Below are positions 8,575 through 14,633 of a DNA stretch of 64,000 bases, in pieces; the first letter of the stretch is position 1, and every line of letters starts with the position of its first letter. Position numbers and translations under genes: made by a program. The notes below the pieces were generated by a model that had not been told where the DNA came from, did not search any database, and worked only from the letters and a program-made list of their open reading frames with translations. This DNA comes from an uncultured Prevotellaceae bacterium. Its GTDB lineage: Bacteria; Bacteroidota; Bacteroidia; Bacteroidales; Bacteroidaceae. The stretch spans positions 62,001 through 126,000 of the forward strand of contig CAMHNI010000002.1 in assembly GCA_946186505.1 (NCBI GenBank), in the 5' to 3' direction.

Positions 8575-9567
8575 ATGAGAAGATTTACACTGACCATCAT
8601 TATTAGTTTACTTGTGGTTATTTGTCAAGCACAAGACCATTTGAGTTTCATGGATATTAAGTTTGATTGCTCTTTAGATGCATTCTGCAATAAGCTTATA
8701 ACAAACAAAGGACTTACTGCTGGTACAATGACAGAGGGAGAGCAGTATAGAAGTATGGAAACTATGAAACTTACTGGTGATTTCTATGGTGTAAAGAACT
8801 GTACTTTCTATGTGAGGAAACATGAAAGGCTTGATAACGTGTCATCCGTTATAGTTGAAGACACATTAGGTGTACTTAGTGATGTAGATGCCAAAAGAAT
8901 CATATCTATTCATGACAAACAATTTGGCAACCATGAGAAAGACAGTACAATGTATTATATATGGTACACTTGGAAGACAGAAAACGGAGAGGTTGAATTA
9001 AGCTTGCGTGATAATGGCTTCAAAGCATTCTATACAGATACTGCTGAAATAGCTGTAAGGAAAGCTATATCTGATGAGATTGACAGAGAATGGGAAAGAC
9101 AAACTGTTAAAGAAATATGTGGAATTCCATTTGGTTCTTCTTATGAAAAGACAAAAGAGGTTTTGGAGAATAAATATGGCTCACCTTCAATATTCTCTGA
9201 TAAGACAAAAATCTATTATGAAAACAAGAGCTATGCAGGTATATTTTTTGATGACATTATCTTTCTCTTCCAATCAGATGGATATAAAAGTTATTTGAAT
9301 GGATGTGTATTCATATTAGAAGCCTCATCATTAAAAGATGCAAAAGAAAAGTGCGATATTCTATATAGGAAACTAAGAATAAAGTATGATATGAAAGATG
9401 GAATTGATGATAATGGAAATAAGTATTATATAGGTGGTCATTCACCTGTTCCATTTGATGGTTTTGGCTTTTCCATTGAAATTCTCAAATATGATAACAG
9501 GGCAAGAGTTCCATACGCTGCACGTCTTATGTATGGTCGGTATAATTACATAAGGGAAGAGTTCTAA
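8575..9567 (+). CDS. Secreted protein of unknown function, AT-rich
   Basis: 330 residues beginning with a signal peptide (MRRFTLTIIISLLVVICQAQ). I do not recognise the family. Two segments look like an internal duplication: FMDIKFDCSLDAFCNKL near the N-terminus and ICGIPFGSSYEKTKEVLENKYG near residue 180. Both have the pattern hydrophobic-I-x-F/P-G/D-x-S-x-x-x-F/K. Codons are strongly A/T-ending, unlike the C/G-ending codons of the glycan-degradation genes in this window, which suggests recent acquisition or relaxed selection. It is a single gene bounded by its own promoter and a perfect terminator. Confidence 0.75.
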   Translation: MRRFTLTIIISLLVVICQAQDHLSFMDIKFDCSLDAFCNKLITNKGLTAGTMTEGEQYRSMETMKLTGDFYGVKNCTFYVRKHERLDNVSSVIVEDTLGVLSDVDAKRIISIHDKQFGNHEKDSTMYYIWYTWKTENGEVELSLRDNGFKAFYTDTAEIAVRKAISDEIDREWERQTVKEICGIPFGSSYEKTKEVLENKYGSPSIFSDKTKIYYENKSYAGIFFDDIIFLFQSDGYKSYLNGCVFILEASSLKDAKEKCDILYRKLRIKYDMKDGIDDNGNKYYIGGHSPVPFDGFGFSIEILKYDNRARVPYAARLMYGRYNYIREEF

Positions 9568-9582
9568 AATAGTAAAACATAT

Positions 9583-9620
9583 AGAGGGTGAGTCAAATTC
9601 ACCCTCTTTAGTTGTTTTAT
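9583..9620 (+). terminator. Rho-independent terminator
   Basis: Perfect 9-bp stem AGAGGGTGA / TCACCCTCT (9583-9591 with 9599-9607) and 7-base loop, followed by a T-rich run. Confidence 0.85.
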
Positions 9621-9646
9621 CATATTATAAACTTGTAACAGTTTAT

Positions 9647-9979
9647 TGGGATATTCTGTGCAACATTGTGACGAGTGGTATGATTCTGTGACTAATGGAC
9701 TACTAGCAAATCTGCAGGCACCCCGAAAGATGCGTGCAGGTTTTTGTCCTATTACTCCAATCCTGAGTCCACTTTAGAAAGTCCACAAACTGCCGCAACG
9801 GAAGGCGCAGCCACTCCCCTCCCATGTAGGGGAGGGGTGTCCGAAGGACGGGGTAGGGTCTGTAATATTCTGTCATAGAAGAAGATACTGACCCCACCCC
9901 TAACCCCTCCCCTACATGGGAGGGGAGCGGCTGCGCATAGAAAAACGGTGACTGTATATTTTTTTTAGTGGACTAACAA
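9647..9979. repeat. 333-bp intergenic repeat, copy A, with internal REPIN-like inverted pair
   Basis: Matches 12664-12996 at a constant offset of 3017 bases with only a handful of substitutions and no gaps. Inside it, 9805-9838 and 9903-9936 are inverted copies of each other (33 of 34 positions), each itself a hairpin of the form CCCCTCCC-loop-GGGAGGGG. A further weaker inverted match, AGTCCACTTTA.AAAGT near 9772 against the right end, gives the inner 205 bp MITE-like terminal repeats. A 64-codon open frame inside is identical in both copies and has no coding character. Confidence 0.85.
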
Positions 9980-10001
9980 GTATGCCGTACCTTTCTCCGC
10001 T

Positions 10002-10406
10002 CTATGCTTTCAGACAAACACGTATTCGCAGGATTTCCTGAACGTTGGTGATGATGCTGATAATGCCCATCGTCATCAGCAACGAGAGGACGGTAGTGGC
10101 TATCAATCGGGAGTTCTCGGCCAGCCACAGCAGAATGCCGGTTTGAACCTCAAAGGTGAAGAGAGGCACATCGACAGGCGTAGAAAGGAGCAACGTGATG
10201 GCAAAGGCACCACTGATGACGCCCACCACGAAGGCAGTCACCATCATCATCTTATAGCGACGGATGGTGGCCTCCTGTTGTTGCTTGATATACTCCACAG
10301 CATCCAGACGCTTGGTGAGTGCTGCCATGAAGTCAGCGCTGTCCGAGAAATGTGGCTTCTGTGCGAGGAAGAGTTCCTCAAGGGCTTTATCTTTGTTCAT
10401 AACCAT
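10002..10406 (-). CDS. Small two-TM membrane protein paired with the ECF sigma factor (anti-sigma-like)
   Basis: 134 residues: a soluble N-terminal helix region (KALEELFLAQKPHFSDSADFMAALTKRLDAVEYIKQQQE), then two hydrophobic segments (MMMVTAFVVGVISGAFAITLLL and IATTVLSLLMTMGIISIIT). ATG 10406 follows the sigma factor's TGA by one base, so the two are translationally coupled; ATG 10400 is an alternative. An inner-membrane protein with a cytoplasmic head co-transcribed with an ECF sigma factor is the usual place for an anti-sigma factor, but no ASD/zinc motif (HxxxCxxC) is visible, so that role is an inference. Confidence 0.7.
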   Translation of the reverse strand: MVMNKDKALEELFLAQKPHFSDSADFMAALTKRLDAVEYIKQQQEATIRRYKMMMVTAFVVGVISGAFAITLLLSTPVDVPLFTFEVQTGILLWLAENSRLIATTVLSLLMTMGIISIITNVQEILRIRVCLKA

Positions 10407-10407
10407 T

Positions 10408-10890
10408 TCAATTTTCAATCTTCAATTGCTCTCTGAGCCTGTTACGTCCTCGTGAGAGTTGCTTCTTGACGGCATCTTCAGATGTGTCGGTTATCTTGGC
10501 AATCTCCTTGATGTTATAACCATTGAGGTAGAAAAGCGTAATAGCCGAGCGCTCCTTTGGGGGTAGGGTACGCAAGGCCAGATAGAGGTCTTGGTGCTCG
10601 AAAGACGAATCGGTGCTGGTGCTGCTGACAAGTACTCGTGCCTCGTCGATGCTTTCCGTAGAGCGCAGGCAAGCCTTATGGTTAAGAAACGTGTTGTAGG
10701 CAATCTTGAAGAGCCACGAACGGAACTTTCCCTTGTCCTGATAACCAGCACAGGAAAGATAAGCCTTTACCAACGCATCCTGTGCCAAGTCGTCGGCATC
10801 GTCTTTCTTACCACAGCAGAGGGCGAGCAAAAAGCCTCGTAGTGCCTCCTGCTCACGCTCCACAAGTGCTATGAAAACTTCTCGCGTCAC
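10408..10890 (-). CDS. ECF-type RNA polymerase sigma factor
   Basis: 160 residues with sigma region 2 (KKDDADDLAQDALVKAYLSC, then GKFRSWLFKIAYNTFLNHK) and region 4 (LPPKERSAITLFYLNGYNIKEIAKITDTSEDAVKKQLSRGRNRLREQL). The start is a GTG (MTREVFIALVE); no upstream ATG fits, and a period-7 repeat lies immediately in front of it. The C-terminal codons QLKIEN are themselves written by another short period-7/8 repeat that runs into the next gene's start. It would direct core polymerase to a stress or envelope regulon. It is the middle gene of a three-gene leftward operon. Confidence 0.93.
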   Translation of the reverse strand: MTREVFIALVEREQEALRGFLLALCCGKKDDADDLAQDALVKAYLSCAGYQDKGKFRSWLFKIAYNTFLNHKACLRSTESIDEARVLVSSTSTDSSFEHQDLYLALRTLPPKERSAITLFYLNGYNIKEIAKITDTSEDAVKKQLSRGRNRLREQLKIEN

Positions 10891-10893
10891 GGC

Positions 10894-10927
10894 TTTTCAC
10901 TTATCACTTTTCACTCATCACTTTCAT
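10894..10927. repeat. Period-7 repeat between operon genes
   Basis: Nearly five 7-base units of the form TTTTCAC/TTATCAC (AGTGAAA/AGTGATA on the minus strand) bridge the end of the DUF6249 gene and the GTG start of the sigma factor. The repeat writes the last residues of the upstream protein (MKVMSEK). Confidence 0.75.
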
Positions 10928-11350
10928 TTGCTCTGCTTCCATCTCCTTGGCCAGCATCTTCTTGCCAACGTGGTAATTAAGAAGGAAGGCAATGCCAATG
11001 CCAAACAGGACACCACCAATGACATAAAGAAGGAAAAGCATCTCAGGGTCTGCTCCTCCAAGCCAATCCAGCCATAAGTTAGAGGCGAGGATACTAAAGC
11101 CTACAAAAGCGATGATACCACCCCACAGCAGCTTCGTGAGCAGTTTTTCCTTCAGCAGCTTTTTCTTTGGCGAAATCTTCGCCATCAGTTCTTCGAGGTC
11201 CATATCAGGGTTCTTCTCAATGGCTGCCAATACAATCTGTGTACGAGTGTTAGTTTCGTTCATTTCCTTGCGGATTCCCAGCCAAATGGCTACGATAGGA
11301 AGCACACATCCGCATGCAAGAGCGGGTAAGATGTCAATAAAATCACTCAT
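10904..11350 (-). CDS. DUF6249-like small membrane protein
   Basis: 148 residues: an N-terminal membrane helix (ILPALACGCVLPIVAIWLGI), a charged cytoplasmic stretch (RKEMNETNTRTQIVLAAIEKNPDMDLEELMAKISPKKK), then two more helices (LLWGGIIAFVGFSIL and MLFLLYVIGGVLFGIGIAFLL). Architecture and the EKNPDMDLEE segment fit the DUF6249 proteins that accompany ECF sigma factors in Bacteroidales (family from memory). As first gene of the operon it may be a sensor or modulator for the sigma factor; the function is unknown. Confidence 0.75.
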   Translation of the reverse strand: MSDFIDILPALACGCVLPIVAIWLGIRKEMNETNTRTQIVLAAIEKNPDMDLEELMAKISPKKKLLKEKLLTKLLWGGIIAFVGFSILASNLWLDWLGGADPEMLFLLYVIGGVLFGIGIAFLLNYHVGKKMLAKEMEAEQMKVMSEK

Positions 11351-11420
11351 TTTCTTTTCTTTTTTATTGTTAGACTTCTGTTATTTCCGACCTTGGTCAC
11401 TAATATAACAAGTCAGAAAG

Positions 11421-11433
11421 ACAAAAGGTGACA
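11421..11433 (-). promoter_or_regulatory. Possible ECF-dependent promoter element
   Basis: Upstream of the DUF6249-sigma operon there is no TAnnTTTG box. The minus strand instead shows TGTCACCTTTTGT about 70 bases before the first ATG, which could be a -35-like element for autoregulation by the encoded sigma factor. This rests on position only. Confidence 0.25.
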
Positions 11434-11491
11434 TTAAAAACTATTTTTCGCATGGTAGCACAAAAATCACATCATTCAGTAGTCTATCTTC

Positions 11492-11677
11492 TTATTTCTG
11501 CTTCCCGTTCAGGATTCTGCTTCTGACGCATTTTACGGCTGGTTTGTAATAGTCTATCTCCATGGCTTCAAGGGTGCGTCTCAGCTCGTCCATCAGTTCC
11601 GGATATAATTTGCACATGCGGAAGGCGAGTTTCATGCAGATGGACTGAATGCCTGGGAACTCCTCAATATCAATCAT
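11492..11677 (-). CDS. Small hypothetical protein downstream of the GNAT gene
   Basis: 61 residues (MIDIEEFPGIQSICMKLAF...), mixed charged and hydrophobic, probably helical. It starts 16 bases after the acetyltransferase stop on the same strand, so it is likely co-transcribed. No family was recognised. Composition is protein-like and no other frame competes. Confidence 0.5.
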   Translation of the reverse strand: MIDIEEFPGIQSICMKLAFRMCKLYPELMDELRRTLEAMEIDYYKPAVKCVRSRILNGKQK

Positions 11678-11693
11678 GTGCTTGAAGCAGAAA

Positions 11694-12605
11694 TTATTTG
11701 CTCCATCGTTTTAGCATCGGGAAGAAGCCACGCATCAACTGCTTGTACTCTTCTTTGGTCATGGGCTTAGGCATTTTCTTGTTGACTTCATCAACGAACT
11801 GTGCACAATGCTCAATCATCTCGTCCATCGTACAATCCTGCAGGAACTTGCCGTCCTTATAGCAATACTGGCAGTAGTCGAAGTTCGTGCTACCGTCAGC
11901 GTTTGTGCCACAGTCTTCATTCTTAGTGAGGGGCATGCCACAGCTCTGGCAGAACTGAGGCAGCTGGCCGGGTTGTAAGGTCTTCTCCTTCTGTGCGAAA
12001 GTGGCCTCGTATGCTTCGAAAGCCTCTGGATTCTCATCTGCCACGAAATAGCCCTTGGGAGGGCAATAGGTTCCCTCACGATCGCCCCAATAACCTGGAA
12101 TGAGCTCTTGTGCAAGGAAATACGGCACTTCCGACTCTCTCGACTCTGCATGATAATGAATCTTCATCTTGCTGGCCAAGTCGAATCCGGCGTGCTTATA
12201 GAACTCAATATTTCCCTCCATCTGTAACAGACCGATGCCCATTTCCCTGGCCTTCTCCAATGCATATTTGAGTAGCTTCAGACCGTAGCCCTTGCGCTTG
12301 TATTCGGGACGTATGCTGATGGGGCCGAAAGTCCAAGACGGGAAGGGTGTGCCGTCGTCAAGCATAATCTCGGCTTTGGAGAACATCACATGGCCGATGA
12401 TAAGCCCATTCTCCATTCCCGACGTACCGTCGCCTACCCGCCTTTCCATTACGAAATCCAACTCAGGGATGAAGTCGGGGTTGGCTCTATACTGATTGAG
12501 CACATAATGTTCTGTGCATCCTGGGCGATAAACGTTCCAGAATGCCTCGCGAGTCAGGTGCTCTACCTCGCGGTAATCCTGTGGTTTTTCTAATCTGATA
12601 TTCAT
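11694..12605 (-). CDS. GNAT N-acetyltransferase with C-terminal zinc-ribbon domain
   Basis: 303 residues from ATG 12605 (MNIRLEKPQDYREVEHLTREAFW). The GNAT fold covers residues about 1-170: GLIIGHVMFSKAEI, the acetyl-CoA pyrophosphate loop ISIRPEYKRKGYGLKLLKYALEKA, and GNIEFYKHAGF. Residues about 215-300 form a putative zinc ribbon: QFCQSCGMPL, then FDYCQYCYKDGKF and MDEMIEHCAQFVDE, the Zn_ribbon_2 pattern. The acetyltransferase half resembles the YhbS-like group; the acceptor is unknown. A canonical promoter (12628-12659) lies upstream. Confidence 0.85.
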   Translation of the reverse strand: MNIRLEKPQDYREVEHLTREAFWNVYRPGCTEHYVLNQYRANPDFIPELDFVMERRVGDGTSGMENGLIIGHVMFSKAEIMLDDGTPFPSWTFGPISIRPEYKRKGYGLKLLKYALEKAREMGIGLLQMEGNIEFYKHAGFDLASKMKIHYHAESRESEVPYFLAQELIPGYWGDREGTYCPPKGYFVADENPEAFEAYEATFAQKEKTLQPGQLPQFCQSCGMPLTKNEDCGTNADGSTNFDYCQYCYKDGKFLQDCTMDEMIEHCAQFVDEVNKKMPKPMTKEEYKQLMRGFFPMLKRWSK

Positions 12606-12627
12606 GTCGTTAATGCATTTCTGGCCA

Positions 12628-12670
12628 CAAAAGTAAGGTATTTTATTTAATCCGCCAAATTTCTGGGATA
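12628..12670 (-). promoter_or_regulatory. GNAT gene promoter within a repeated 22-base block
   Basis: Minus strand: -7 box TACTTTTG (complement of 12628-12635), 20 bases, then -33 TTTG (complement of 12656-12659). The TTTG lies in a block (12649-12670) repeated exactly at 8328-8349. The same block edge carries the -33 element of the promoter at 13431-13476 with the same 20-base spacing. Confidence 0.7.
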
Positions 12671-12996
12671 TTCTGTGCAACATTGTGACGAGTGGTATGA
12701 TTCTGTGACTAATGGATTACTAACAAATCTGCAGGCACCCCGAAAGATGCGTGCAGGTTTTTGTCCTATTACTCCAATCCTGAGTCCACTTTAGAAAGTC
12801 CACAAACTGCCGCAACGGAAGGCGCAGCCACTCCCCTCCCATGTAGGGGAGGGGTGTCCGAAGGACGGGGTAGGGTCTGTAATATTCTGTCATAGAAGAA
12901 GATACTGACCCCACCCCTAACCCCTCCCCTACATGGGAGGGGAGCGGCTGCGCATAGAAAAACGGTGACTGTAAACTTTTTAAAGTGGACTAACAA
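12664..12996. repeat. 333-bp intergenic repeat, copy B, with internal REPIN-like inverted pair
   Basis: Second copy of the repeat at 9647-9979, without gaps. The inverted hairpin pair lies at 12822-12855 and 12920-12953. Its right edge supplies the last codons and stop of the 42-residue protein, so the repeat arrived next to, and trimmed, that gene. The left edge overlaps the upstream part of the GNAT promoter. Confidence 0.85.
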
Positions 12997-13108
12997 CTTT
13001 AGACACATAATAAATTTCCACCAGAATGGCGAGAACAACTACAAGGAAGAAAATGATAGTAAACCATTTTATCCCTTTGCTTTGCGAACAATCATAAATA
13101 GTTTTCAT
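12980..13108 (-). CDS. 42-residue single-TM membrane peptide
   Basis: MKTIYDCSQSKGIK followed by one strong membrane helix (WFTIIFFLVVVLAILVEIYY) and a short tail ending SPL. The last codons and stop come from the edge of repeat copy B, so the original may have been longer. A -7 box (TATCTTTG, complement of 13143-13150) lies 34 bases upstream, which argues that it is transcribed. Function unknown. Confidence 0.5.
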   Translation of the reverse strand: MKTIYDCSQSKGIKWFTIIFFLVVVLAILVEIYYVSKVVSPL

Positions 13109-13376
13109 ACTGCTGTTTTTGTTTAATTATTAAATGATGTTGCAAAGATACTATTATTCTCTTATAGTTCTTATCAGTTTTGCTGATAATGAACTTCATT
13201 CCGCTCTTTTTGCTGGTCTTTACCAAGCGGCTAACGTCCAGCGTCTTCACCCGCTCGACCTCTGGTCGCTTGCTACCAACTGGACGCAAGAATGTCACCA
13301 TCGGTTGTGGCGATGACATCCACATACTGAATGCCTCAGCTCGATTACTCTCTTGAGGGTTTATTTCTCTCTTCAT
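13092..13376 (-). pseudogene. 5' remnant of a CatA-like O-acetyltransferase
   Basis: The start reads MKREINPQESNRAEAFSMWM then SSPQPMVTF and KTLDVSRLVKTSKKSGMKF, which matches the N-terminus of Bacteroidales CatA-like (chloramphenicol acetyltransferase-fold) proteins as I remember them. Between MVTF and KTLDV there are about 13 extra residues (LRPVGSKRPEVERV). After MKF, homology ends and the frame runs through the promoter of the 42-residue gene. The catalytic His motif and some 150 residues are gone, so it cannot be active. The -7 box at 13431-13438 still looks intact. Confidence 0.6.
13143..13150 (-). promoter_or_regulatory. -7 box of the 42-residue membrane peptide gene
   Basis: The minus strand reads TATCTTTG. 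The box lies inside the degenerate end of the acetyltransferase remnant, showing that the remnant's frame past MKF is not coding. Confidence 0.55.
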
Positions 13377-13430
13377 ATTATTTGCTTTATCGGCATCATT
13401 AATTATTTATACTTAATAAATCTGATACTG

Positions 13431-13476
13431 CAAAAGTACAGAATTGCTGCAATTTTACCAAATTTCTGGGATATTC
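13431..13476 (-). promoter_or_regulatory. Promoter of the acetyltransferase remnant
   Basis: -7 box TACTTTTG (complement of 13431-13438) and -33 TTTG (complement of 13459-13462) are separated by 20 bases. The -33 region is within the block CCAAATTTCTGGGATATTC shared with 12656-12674. Confidence 0.6.
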
Positions 13477-13720
13477 GGTCTTAAAATGTGATGAATGGTC
13501 ACAGTGCTCTAATAATAATATCTCAAAAGGATCCTTCGACACATTTTCTGCCGTGAACGCTTCTGGAACGTTAGTGGCATACAGCACTCTCATGTTTGCC
13601 ACTTCATTTTTCGCAAAATTTGTTCTACCTCTACTAAATTCATGTTCTAATACCTTGGAAAGTGCTGATATTATGTGATTTACGTTAGTGTTCTGCTACT
13701 CATCTCTATCTATTTTATAT
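13477..13720. other. Degenerate stretch without a supported gene
   Basis: A minus-strand frame (13399-13602) runs through the promoter repeat and shows no recognisable domain. It might be the decayed end of a lost gene. Nothing else is supported here. Confidence 0.5.
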
Positions 13721-14114
13721 CTATTAATCCTCTATTAATCCTCTATTAATCCTCTACTAATCTTCTACTAAACCTCTACTAATCATCTACCAATCCTCTA
13801 CCAATCCACTACAAATTCTCAACTTACTTTCTATTCTAATTCTGCCAACTTACCATTTGCTTTCATCTTTGAGACTACCCCGCAGATTATAAGAAAAGGC
13901 CACTTCCTGATAGTAACCCGCCGCCTTTCTTTTTCCTCCACCCCCTGGAGCAAATCCCTCCACCCCCTGGAGGAAACTGCTCCAGGGGGTGGAGGAAATG
14001 CCAACTTGCCGTCTTTACTATTATTATCCAGTCATTCAGCTGAAGTAGATGATAAGTAGATGTCTAGTAGAGGTTAAGTAGATGTTTAGTAGAGGTTTAG
14101 TAGAGTTAAAGTAG
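13721..14114. repeat. Inverted pair of 11-bp tandem arrays around a 21-bp perfect palindrome
   Basis: 13721-13819 holds nine units of about 11 bases (CTATTAATCCT drifting to CTACTAAACCT and CTACCAATCCT). 14038-14114 holds seven units of the reverse complement (such as AGGTTTAGTAG). The 218 bases between them contain a perfect 21-bp inverted repeat (13932-13952 with 13978-13998, core CCTCCACCCCCTGGAG), with a third copy of the core at 13956-13973. The whole block could fold into one large cruciform. No gene lies inside. Confidence 0.8.
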
Positions 14115-14249
14115 AATATAAATAGATGATAACGAAAGTATAAAATACTTATTAACAGACAGTTACAATACGTATGCTGTTTACGACTCCTAAGTATGGC
14201 ACTTAGGCACTGAAAGTATGATAGTTGGACAACGAAAACCATAGTTATA

Positions 14250-14453
14250 CATTTTAAGTTTTACGCCTATGAAAGCAATGACAAGACAGTACTTCGTGAG
14301 AATGGTGTCCAGTCTTAGCGACTGGATAATTTCCCATATATGGCATATACAGACTCGTTCGAATGCCAGTCCGTACCAGGTATTCTGGGTGGGTGTATTG
14401 ATGGTATGCCGCCAAAAAGCACGGTCTGTTACGGTGCCGTGCAGGCGAATTAG
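14250..14453 (+). pseudogene. C-terminal remnant of an unidentified protein with an in-frame stop
   Basis: One frame reads AYESNDKTVLRENGVQS, a TAG at 14316-14318, then RLDNFPYMAYTDSFECQSVP and GILGGCIDGMPPKSTVCYGAVQAN before a TAG at 14451. The composition looks like a folded protein's C-terminus, interrupted by one stop codon. A different frame (14269-14514) is open but runs into the terminator and looks non-coding. The family was not recognised. Confidence 0.35.
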
Positions 14454-14467
14454 GAACGTTTATACAG

Positions 14468-14514
14468 TCAAAGAAAGACTCCGAACCATTGAGCGGTTCG
14501 GAGTCTTTCTTTGA
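14468..14514. terminator. Bidirectional terminator with 20-bp perfect stem
   Basis: TCAAAGAAAGACTCCGAACC pairs perfectly with its reverse complement ending at 14514, with a 7-base loop (ATTGAGC). A-rich and T-rich flanks on either side allow termination in both directions, including for the leftward M13 peptidase gene. Confidence 0.85.
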
Positions 14515-14633
14515 GTCCTTAACTCCTTCTCATCGACGTTGGTCACTATAATGCACGCGAATACTATCGTCGATAGTAACTTACTCAGACTTCAGCTGGC
14601 TGCTAAACCAAAGGAGTGAACGGGTCTTGTACA

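Noticed and set aside
9703..9897. 64-codon frame, identical copy at 12720-12914
   Set aside because: It lies wholly in the 333-bp repeat and runs through hairpin sequence; conservation is that of the repeat, not of a protein.
13399..13602. 67-codon minus-strand frame
   Set aside because: It passes through a promoter and the repeated block; no domain recognised.
14269..14514. 81-codon plus-strand frame
   Set aside because: It ends inside the perfect terminator hairpin and its composition is not protein-like; another frame of the same stretch looks like the true remnant.
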